Positions 1-4,989 of a stretch of 12,225 bases of DNA are shown one piece after another; position 1 is the stretch's first letter; each line of letters starts with the position of its first letter. The position numbers were made by a program, and so were the translations under genes. The stretch comes from CAZDSS01 sp964508185. GTDB taxonomy: Bacteria; Pseudomonadota; Alphaproteobacteria; Sphingomonadales; Govanellaceae. The notes beneath the pieces were generated by a model. That model ran no database searches. It saw only the letters and a list, made by a program, of their open reading frames with translations, and was not told the origin of the DNA. The DNA is taken from the NCBI GenBank assembly GCA_964508185.1, contig CAZDSS010000075.1, positions 1 to 12,225 of the forward strand, written 5' to 3'.

Positions 1-166
1 TGAGGTGAACGGAGCGGTTGCGCCCGATGTCGCGGGCGTCATTGGAAAGCTTCGGCGCGATCACCACGCCCTGGCTTCCCACCGTGCAGGCGGCGACCAC
101 GAAGGCTATGGCAAGGGCCGCGGCGGTTGCGGCAAGGGCGCGCACGGGGCGAAAGGGTTTGGCCAT
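1..166 (-). CDS. Predicted lipoprotein, N-terminal part only (cut by window edge)
   Basis: The reading frame starts at the ATG at 166-164 and is open for 55 codons to the window edge, so the C-terminus is missing. Residues 1-9 carry three positive charges (K3, R6, R9), followed by an Ala/Leu/Val-rich hydrophobic stretch (about 10-26). It ends in V-A-A-C with Cys27, a good lipobox for signal peptidase II, so the mature protein is probably a membrane-anchored lipoprotein in the periplasm. Alternatively it could be an ordinary secreted protein cleaved near A26. The 28 residues visible after Cys27 match no family I recognise. No strong Shine-Dalgarno lies upstream; the best is a GGA about 11 nt away. 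It follows the holin gene in the same direction after an 81-bp gap, so it could be a third lysis-cassette member such as an outer-membrane spanin, but that is only a positional guess. Confidence 0.55.
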   Translation of the reverse strand, partial: MAKPFRPVRALAATAAALAIAFVVAACTVGSQGVVIAPKLSNDARDIGRNRSVHL

Positions 167-228
167 GATCGTTCTGTCCACCAGATGAGTTGCGATTTCA
201 GGAGGATATCATAACTGCGATCATGGCC
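161..228. repeat. 11-bp perfect inverted repeat spanning a start codon
   Basis: GGCCATGATCG at 161-171 is exactly complementary to CGATCATGGCC at 218-228, with 46 bp between. The left arm contains the start codon of the lipoprotein gene. In mRNA it could fold into a long-loop hairpin that hides the translation start; as DNA it could be a looped operator. An 11-bp match this close is unlikely by chance, but the function is unknown. Confidence 0.45.
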
Positions 229-247
229 GAACCATGACGGAGAGGGC

Positions 248-670
248 CTACCGGCTCCGCCCCGCCGCCTTCTCGTAGGTGCGCAGCATGCCGAGGCCGA
301 GCAGGGCGATCACCAGCTCCATCATGTTGTCGGTGACGATCTCGGGCGGCGTCACGTCGAGATGCCGCAGCGCCACATACCACGCAAAGACGGGATGGAC
401 GAGGAAAGCCCAGGCGAAGCCGCAGCCGCAGACCCAGCCGATGAAGGGCCGCCAACCGGCGACGAAGATGGAGCGATGGGCGGCCTCGATCTTGTTGATC
501 TCCGCCTGCACCAGCGCCGGTTGCTGGGCGATCTTCTGCATCAGGGCCTCCGCCTGCCTGCGTTCCTCTTCCGACGTGAACAGGCGGTCGAAGATGCTGC
601 CGATGGCCGTCACCGCATCGACGGCCGGGCCGCCCACCAGTCTCGTGAGAAGGCTCATGGGCAACCTCAT
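248..670 (-). CDS. Phage/gene-transfer-agent-type holin with three membrane segments
   Basis: The 140-residue protein resembles the 'holin of 3TMs, for gene-transfer release' family (Pfam GTA_holin_3TM). Such proteins form lesions in the inner membrane so that an endolysin or peptidase can reach the cell wall. An amphipathic, charged N-terminal half (about 28-65) precedes a Trp/Gly-rich hydrophobic hairpin (about 69-101), which begins with the motif G-W-R-P-F-I-G-W at 72-79. A final helix (about 115-131) ends in R-T-Y-E-K (130-134), a hallmark I associate with this family. The ATG at 670-668 overlaps the stop of the upstream M15 peptidase (ATGA), so the two are translationally coupled. The second ATG at 658-656, with GAGG 8 nt upstream, is an equally plausible start giving MSLLTRLVGG, which fits the usual N-terminus better. 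Confidence 0.82.
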   Translation of the reverse strand: MRLPMSLLTRLVGGPAVDAVTAIGSIFDRLFTSEEERRQAEALMQKIAQQPALVQAEINKIEAAHRSIFVAGWRPFIGWVCGCGFAWAFLVHPVFAWYVALRHLDVTPPEIVTDNMMELVIALLGLGMLRTYEKAAGRSR

Positions 671-1146
671 GCCGCAACTCCGCGGCCCGCATCCAGCGGC
701 GGAAGCCCCGCCCGCGTGCCGCCGCGGTCGATGGTCAGCACCTGTCGCCGATTGCCCTGGGGCCTGGCGGACACATGGACCCAGCCCGCGCCCGGCTCGT
801 CCGGCCGCCAGTATTCCAGGGCGAGCTGGTCGAAATCGACGTTGTCGCGGACCCAGTGGGCAAGCTCCAGCGTATTCACCCCCGGCAGCACGAAATCCAC
901 CGCCTGCCCCTGCACATGCTGGCTGCTGTCGGGCGAGCCGAGGGCGCGGTTGAGGGCGAGACAGCGATAGCCGGAGGTGGGGCTGAACGGAATCCCGTAA
1001 TGGGCGCGCACCGGCTCCAGCACCGTCTCCGCCACATGGCGGAGATAGGGATAAAGCTGCTGGGGCGCGCGATTGTCGATCCCCCGCCGCGCCGCCACCG
1101 CGCTGCGGGTCATTTCCGCCAGGGTGAAATGAGGGCTGAGATGCAT
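667..1146 (-). CDS. M15-family zinc peptidase (D-Ala-D-Ala carboxypeptidase-like endolysin)
   Basis: The 159-residue protein has the Peptidase_M15_3 / D-Ala-D-Ala carboxypeptidase fold, a zinc enzyme that cuts peptide bonds in murein. Visible motifs in order are an N-terminal S-P-H-F-T-L-A-E-M (4-12), S-G-Y-R (58-61), S-Q-H-V-x-G-x-A-V-D (75-84, with ligands H77 and D84) and W-V-H-V-S with ligand H124. E111 is in the expected place for the catalytic base. There is no signal peptide, which fits release through the neighbouring holin. The start at 1146 is chosen because AGAGGAGG lies 7 nt upstream and a strong promoter sits just before it. A longer reading frame beginning at 1206 would start inside the -35 element and is rejected. 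The C-terminal 30 residues are Gly/Ala/Pro/Arg-rich and probably unstructured. The stop overlaps the holin start. Confidence 0.85.
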   Translation of the reverse strand: MHLSPHFTLAEMTRSAVAARRGIDNRAPQQLYPYLRHVAETVLEPVRAHYGIPFSPTSGYRCLALNRALGSPDSSQHVQGQAVDFVLPGVNTLELAHWVRDNVDFDQLALEYWRPDEPGAGWVHVSARPQGNRRQVLTIDRGGTRAGLPPLDAGRGVAA

Positions 1147-1162
1147 GGGCCGCCTCCTCTGT

Positions 1163-1179
1163 TTTACCATTTTGGTTAT
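1163..1179. promoter_or_regulatory. Operator-like dyad, downstream copy
   Basis: TTTACCA-TTT-TGGTTAT, an imperfect copy of the dyad at 1213-1229; the core ACCA-N3-TGGT is perfect. It overlaps the -10 box (1178-1183) and the predicted transcription start (about 1171) of the peptidase promoter, a position expected to block transcription. Confidence 0.55.
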
Positions 1180-1206
1180 TATACGGAATATTTGGTAGGT
1201 TTTCAA
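1178..1206 (-). promoter_or_regulatory. Sigma70-like promoter of the peptidase-holin cassette
   Basis: On the minus strand the -35 element TTGAAA (1206-1201) is separated by exactly 17 nt from a consensus -10 TATAAT (1183-1178). Transcription would start near 1171, leaving a leader of about 25 nt that contains the AGAGGAGG Shine-Dalgarno. The region 1161-1232 is strikingly AT-rich compared with everything around it. The spacer carries an extra half-site TGGTA (1193-1197, plus strand). Confidence 0.75.
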
Positions 1207-1212
1207 TGTATT

Positions 1213-1229
1213 TTTACCACTTTGGTAAA
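1213..1229. promoter_or_regulatory. Operator-like dyad, upstream copy
   Basis: A perfect palindrome with 7-bp arms TTTACCA and TGGTAAA around a CTT spacer. It lies just upstream of the -35 element of the peptidase promoter. Its TGGT half (1223-1226) is 30 bp from the spacer half-site (1193-1196) and 50 bp from that of the downstream dyad (1173-1176). All lie on one face of the helix, consistent with cooperative binding of one regulator, which I cannot identify. Confidence 0.6.
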
Positions 1230-1298
1230 TAATAGCTCATGATCAGACGCCGGCGGGCTGAGCCCGTGACAGTTAACTCATTGAAATATTAAGATGTC

Positions 1299-1315
1299 CG
1301 GCGCGGGCCGCGCCG
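1299..1315 (-). terminator. GC-rich hairpin directly after the QueD-like gene
   Basis: Arms CGGCGCGG (1299-1306) and CCGCGCCG (1308-1315) are exact complements and abut the stop codon of the QueD-like gene on the minus strand. The following minus-strand sequence is AT-rich (CTTAATATTTC) but not a clean T run, so it may be a weak terminator. A second small dyad, CGGGC-TGA-GCCCG, follows at 1254-1266. Confidence 0.4.
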
Positions 1316-1684
1316 TCAGCCCCTGGGCCCCGTATAGATGCAGCCTTCGCCGTAGCTGCCGCGGCGGATCATGATCCTGGACAGCCCCGGAAAATCGGGC
1401 TTCAGGCGCGCCCAAAGCCACATGGCGATGTTCTCGAGGGTCGGCACGCTGAGCCCCGGGATCTCGTTGAGATAGCTGTGGTCCAGCGTTTCCTTGAGGG
1501 GGGCGAGCGCCGCCTCCAGCGCCGCGAAGTCCACGACCCAGCCCTTCACCGGGTCCGGCTCGCCGGTGACATAGACTTCCACCTCGAAGCTGTGGCCATG
1601 GAGCCCGGCATAGCGATGCCCTTCCGGCACATTGCTGGCCAGCTGATGGGCGGCATCGAAGGTGAAGCGTTTGAAGATTTCCAT
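1316..1684 (-). CDS. QueD / 6-pyruvoyl-tetrahydropterin synthase family protein lacking the catalytic Cys
   Basis: The 122-residue protein is a full-length member of the COG0720 tunnelling-fold family, whose QueD members make 6-carboxy-tetrahydropterin for queuosine synthesis. The zinc ligands are present: H13 (D-A-A-H), H29 and H31 (L-H-G-H-S-F). So are the D-H pair D68-H69 (L-D-H-S-Y-L-N) and the C-terminal G-C-I-Y (114-117). The position of the catalytic Cys of E. coli QueD, four residues before the first His of H-G-H, is Y25. The pterin-anchoring Glu of the C-terminal strand aligns with R108, although E113 is nearby. It may therefore belong to a divergent QueD-like subfamily, and gene symbol queD is withheld. 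A weak TATAAG at 1734-1729 (minus) could be its -10 box. It diverges from the LuxR gene; no other queuosine gene is in the window. Confidence 0.8.
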   Translation of the reverse strand: MEIFKRFTFDAAHQLASNVPEGHRYAGLHGHSFEVEVYVTGEPDPVKGWVVDFAALEAALAPLKETLDHSYLNEIPGLSVPTLENIAMWLWARLKPDFPGLSRIMIRRGSYGEGCIYTGPRG

Positions 1685-1830
1685 ATCCAGGATTCCCCGG
1701 GGGGCGGCGGCCCCGCCGTTCGCCCGCGCTTATAGCGGAGGACGGCCCGGAAATCCAGCGGCAGCCTGCCTGCGCGAGAAAGCCCGCATCCATTCCCGCG
1801 CCGCGCGCCATGGCTTCGGGCCTTTTCCCC

Positions 1831-1859
1831 TTCGCACGGGAAGCGCTTTCCGCTATCCT
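1831..1859 (+). promoter_or_regulatory. Candidate promoter of the LuxR-type regulator
   Basis: TTCGCA (1831-1836) and TATCCT (1854-1859), spaced 17 nt, each match four of six sigma70 consensus positions. It is placed about 100 nt before the chosen start codon at 1965. This is the best match in the 280-bp divergent region, but it is weak. Confidence 0.3.
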
Positions 1860-1904
1860 CGGGTCACGCCCCGCAACATGGTGACGGCCCCGGCGATCAG
1901 CGAC

Positions 1905-1949
1905 GCCGCGCGCAACCTGCGCGGCATTTACCCCGTCGCCCGTACGGGG
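1905..1949 (+). other. Two tandem hairpins in the LuxR gene leader
   Basis: GCCGCGC (1905-1911) pairs with GCGCGGC (1919-1925), and CCCCGT (1931-1936) pairs with ACGGGG (1944-1949). The second hairpin ends 5 nt before the Shine-Dalgarno GGGAGG (1955-1960). They could tune translation, but short hairpins are common in DNA this GC-rich. If translation began at the upstream in-frame ATG at 1878, this stretch would be coding. Confidence 0.3.
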
Positions 1950-1964
1950 AGACCGGGAGGACCA

Positions 1965-4763
1965 ATGACCCAGGATCCATCCTTACCGCCGGGGGGAGCC
2001 GGACCGCCGCTCGTCCCCGATTTCGCCGCCTGTGGGACGGCGGAGGGCGTGGTGGTGACCAAGCTTGCCCCCATGCCGCAGCAGGCGCGCCTCATCGCCC
2101 GCAGCGCCGTGCTCGACATGCTCGACGCCGCCCGCCAGAAGCGCATCATCCTGGTCAATGCCTCGGCGGGCTACGGCAAGACCACCCTGCTCGCCCAGTG
2201 GCGGGAGCGCCTCATGGGCCGCGGCATCACGGTCGCCTGGCTGTCGCTCGATGACGACGACGGCGGCGTCGGCGACCTCGTGCGCTACGTGATCCACAGC
2301 CTCCATCGCGGCGGGCTTGCTCTCCCCGCAGGCCTGGTGGAAGCACCCATCGCCGACGACGTCACCGCCAAGGCGCGGCTCCGCCGCCTGCTCAACGAGG
2401 TGGCGGCGACCCCGCGCCCGGTGGTGCTGATCCTCGACGAGCTCGATCACCTCGCACCGTCCGCCCTGGACGCCGTGATCGCGCCCCTCATCCGCTGGGC
2501 GCCGCCCAATCTCCTCGTCGTCATGGCGTCCCGCCAGCCGCCGCCCCTGCCGCTCTCCACCTTCCGGGTCCAGGGGCTGCTCGCGGAATTCGACGCCGAC
2601 GACCTGCGCTTCACCCCGGCGGAAATCGCCCAGCTCTTCGGCAACGATCTTTCGCGCCATGAACTTGCCGCCATCACCGCGCATACGGACGGCTGGCCGG
2701 TCGCCCTGCAGCTCCTCCGCGGCTGGTGGGATCAGGAGCGGGACAAGAGCCTGCTGCTCGAGCGCTTCGGCAGCCTGACCGAGGAGATCGCCGCCTATCT
2801 CTCGGAGCAGGTGTTCGGCGCGCTGCCGCCGGACCTTCATCGTTTCCTCATCGAAAGCTCCGTCCTCGACCGCCTGAGCCCCGGCGCCGTGGAGCGCGTC
2901 TTCGCGCCCCTGATGCCCGACGGGAACGGGGGCGATGCCGGGCGGCTGTGGCGGAGCCTGGTGACCTCCCCCATCCTCAAGCCCTTCCTCAAGACCGTGG
3001 ACGAGGATGTGGACGCCTACAGCCTCCATCCCATCCTGCGCGAGGTGCTGGCGGACGCCTTCGCCGCCCTTCCCGCAGCCCGCCGCCGGGAGATCCACCG
3101 CGCCGCCGCCGTCTGGTGCGGCCAGGCGGGCTATCTCACCCGGGCGCTGCGCCATGCCGCGGCAGCGGAGGACGACGCGCTGGCGGGCTCGCTGGTGGAA
3201 GCCGCGGGCACCGTGCAGATCTGGACGCGGCAGGGCCTGCTGCGCGCCCGCACCATCGATTCCATGGTGAGCGACCGGGTTCTTGCCGCATTCCCGCGCC
3301 TGCGGCTCCTGCGCGCCCTGATCCTCGCCAAGACGGGCGAGATCGCCCGCGCCCGCGAGATGCTGGAACTGGTGCGGCGCGACACCGAAGGCTTCACCCG
3401 CGACCGGCCGGGCGGCGACGCCGACGCGCTCGCGCTCGACGCGCTCGTCGTCGAATCCACCATCACCATCAACGAATGCAGCCCGGTGAGCGACGCCTAT
3501 CTCGCCCATTACCTGCGCACCGTGCGCAAGGTGTCGGGCGACGACCACATCTTCCAGGCCTATGTGAAGAACACCTACAGCATCGCCTGCCACCAGCGGG
3601 GCCTGTTCGCCAAGGCAATCGCGGCGGGGCGCGAGGCCATCGACCATTACCGCCAGGCGGACCTGCCCCACGGGGAATTCTTCTGCCATCTCCATATCGG
3701 CGTCGCCCATTTCGCCGAGGGCCGCGCGGACGAGGCGGAAGCCTGCTACAAGCGGGCGCAGAGCATCGCCCGCCGCCATTTCCCCGACGACCCCACCAAG
3801 GGGCTCTGCACCGCCGCGCTCAATCTGGAGCTCGCCTACGAGCGCAACCAGATGAATCTGGTGGAGCGGCGGATCGCCGACGTCGCCGACCAGCTGCGCC
3901 ACAGCGAGGCCTGGTTCGACATGCTGGCGGCGATCTTCGGCCCGGCGAGCATGACGGCGCTGGCCCGCGACGGGCTTGCCGCCGCCCTGCGCTGGCTGGA
4001 TCGCGGCGAGGAGATCATGATCGCCCGAAATCTCCACGGCATGCGCCCGTTCCTTGCGGCAAGCCGCATCTCCTGCCTCGCCATGGCGGGCGAGGGCGAT
4101 GCGGCCGCGAAGCTCGCCCAAGAATTCGGCCTTGGTCCTGCAACCCTCGGCCGCGACCCGGGCGTCACCCTGTGGCGGGAAGATGAAGCCGTGGCCGCGG
4201 CCCTCCTGCGCCTCGCGCTCGCGAATGGCGACGGCGATGCGGTGCTCTCTGCCCTTCCGCCCTTCCTCGCCCGGGCGGAGCAGGGGGGCCGCCACCGCAC
4301 GGCGCTTCGCCTCCATGCCCTCGCCGCCTTGGCCGCGGCGGAAGCCGGGCGCATGGAGGATGCCTGCCGTCATCTCGCCCGCGCCCTCGCGCTTCGCGCG
4401 GAATCGGGCTACGGCCGCGTCTTCCACGAACATGGCCGGGCCTTCCGCAAGCTCATTGCGCGGCTGCCCGGGGATGCCCTCGAAGACCTCGCCCGCGGAC
4501 AAGCGGCGGCGCTCGCCGCCGAGCTCGCGGACGGCAAGGCCGCACCGCGCGCGGGCGGCACCGATGCGTCCCCCACCCTCACCCCGCGCGAGCGGGAGGT
4601 GCTGCAGGCGCTGAGCCTCGGCAATTCCGACAAGATGATCGCACGCCTCCTGAACCTCACGGAAAACACCGTGAAGTACCACCTCAAGAACGTCTACGCC
4701 AAGTTGCAGGCAAGCTCCCGCACGGAGGCCGTCCATATCGCCCGGCAGCGCCGCCTGCTGTGA
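1965..4763 (+). CDS. MalT-like ATP-dependent LuxR-family transcriptional regulator (LAL type)
   Basis: The 932-residue protein has the STAND/LAL layout. An N-terminal P-loop NTPase has Walker A A-S-A-G-Y-G-K-T-T-L (66-75, K72) and Walker B V-V-L-I-L-D-E-L-D (153-161), followed by the P-P-L-P-L...L-R-F-T segment typical of MalT relatives. A long helical, TPR-like sensor region (about 400-840) follows. The C-terminal LuxR helix-turn-helix (872-932) begins L-T-P-R-E-R-E and includes N-T-V-K-Y-H-L-K-N-V-Y. Such proteins bind ATP and a small inducer, oligomerise and activate nearby promoters. The start at 1965 is chosen for its GGGAGG Shine-Dalgarno 4 nt upstream. The frame stays open back to 1662 but would overlap the QueD-like gene and lacks upstream ribosome sites. 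Being just upstream of and co-directional with the hydantoin genes, it is the likely activator of that locus. Confidence 0.9.
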   Translation: MTQDPSLPPGGAGPPLVPDFAACGTAEGVVVTKLAPMPQQARLIARSAVLDMLDAARQKRIILVNASAGYGKTTLLAQWRERLMGRGITVAWLSLDDDDGGVGDLVRYVIHSLHRGGLALPAGLVEAPIADDVTAKARLRRLLNEVAATPRPVVLILDELDHLAPSALDAVIAPLIRWAPPNLLVVMASRQPPPLPLSTFRVQGLLAEFDADDLRFTPAEIAQLFGNDLSRHELAAITAHTDGWPVALQLLRGWWDQERDKSLLLERFGSLTEEIAAYLSEQVFGALPPDLHRFLIESSVLDRLSPGAVERVFAPLMPDGNGGDAGRLWRSLVTSPILKPFLKTVDEDVDAYSLHPILREVLADAFAALPAARRREIHRAAAVWCGQAGYLTRALRHAAAAEDDALAGSLVEAAGTVQIWTRQGLLRARTIDSMVSDRVLAAFPRLRLLRALILAKTGEIARAREMLELVRRDTEGFTRDRPGGDADALALDALVVESTITINECSPVSDAYLAHYLRTVRKVSGDDHIFQAYVKNTYSIACHQRGLFAKAIAAGREAIDHYRQADLPHGEFFCHLHIGVAHFAEGRADEAEACYKRAQSIARRHFPDDPTKGLCTAALNLELAYERNQMNLVERRIADVADQLRHSEAWFDMLAAIFGPASMTALARDGLAAALRWLDRGEEIMIARNLHGMRPFLAASRISCLAMAGEGDAAAKLAQEFGLGPATLGRDPGVTLWREDEAVAAALLRLALANGDGDAVLSALPPFLARAEQGGRHRTALRLHALAALAAAEAGRMEDACRHLARALALRAESGYGRVFHEHGRAFRKLIARLPGDALEDLARGQAAALAAELADGKAAPRAGGTDASPTLTPREREVLQALSLGNSDKMIARLLNLTENTVKYHLKNVYAKLQASSRTEAVHIARQRRLL

Positions 4764-4794
4764 CGGCCGCACTTCGGCGCCATCGGCTGATCAG

Positions 4795-4973
4795 GTTCGA
4801 TCCCACTCGTTCGAGTGGGGTGGGATCAATCGCGCCGGGGGATGCCGCCCCACCCGTTTCAACCGCATCATCACCCGTCGCCGCCTTTGCAATGCCGGGC
4901 CCTTGCGCGCAAAGCTTCTGATTACGGGCTGCGCCGAACGTTCGAACCATGTAGCAGCCCGCTGGAAGTTCGA
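4795..4973 (+). promoter_or_regulatory. Control region of the hyuA operon: four GTTCGA repeats and several dyads
   Basis: The 226-bp gap between the regulator and hyuA holds GTTCGA at 4795-4800, 4809-4814, 4940-4945 and 4968-4973. By chance about 0.05 copies would be expected in this length. Palindromes TTGCGCGCAA (4903-4912), GAACGTTC (4936-4943) and GTTCGAAC (4940-4947) lie in the promoter-proximal half. GGGGATG at 4838-4844 resembles the core of the E. coli MalT box (GGGGA[TG]GAGG). I cannot place a convincing -35/-10 pair. The arrangement suggests binding of the upstream LuxR-type activator, which is inference. Confidence 0.5.
4799..4827. repeat. Nested, mutually exclusive inverted repeats
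   Basis: Outer arms GATCCCAC (4799-4806) and GTGGGATC (4820-4827) are exact complements. Inside and overlapping them, CCCACTCG (4802-4809) is the exact complement of CGAGTGGG (4812-4819). In RNA the two stems cannot form together. There is no T run after it, so it is not an obvious terminator for the regulator gene; an operator or an RNA switch is more likely. Confidence 0.5.
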
Positions 4974-4989
4974 CGGGAGCGTGCGTTAG

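Noticed and set aside
1147..1206. Twenty-residue N-terminal extension of the M15 peptidase from an ATG at 1206.
   Set aside because: It would begin in the -35 box, upstream of the predicted transcript start, and translates AT-rich promoter DNA; the ATG at 1146 has a near-perfect ribosome site.
1685..1760. preQ1 riboswitch ahead of the QueD-like gene.
   Set aside because: The leader is GC-rich and lacks the A-rich tail and the short pseudoknot pattern expected of preQ1 aptamers.
1662..1964. Longer N-terminus for the LuxR-type regulator.
   Set aside because: It overlaps the QueD-like gene head-on, has no domain content and no ribosome site, whereas 1965 has GGGAGG at good spacing.
1983..4772. 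A 929-codon open frame on the minus strand opposite the LuxR-type gene.
   Set aside because: It shows no recognisable domain, has Gly/Ala/Arg/His-biased composition and lies fully antisense to a gene with clear P-loop and helix-turn-helix motifs; long shadow frames are normal at this GC content.
4795..4815. Possible alphaproteobacterial LexA box from two GTTC elements.
   Set aside because: The two GTTC elements are 10 nt apart rather than the 7 nt required.
4764..4830. Intrinsic terminator for the LuxR-type gene at the nested dyad.
   Set aside because: Neither strand has a T run after the stem; it is treated as an operator or RNA-switch candidate instead.
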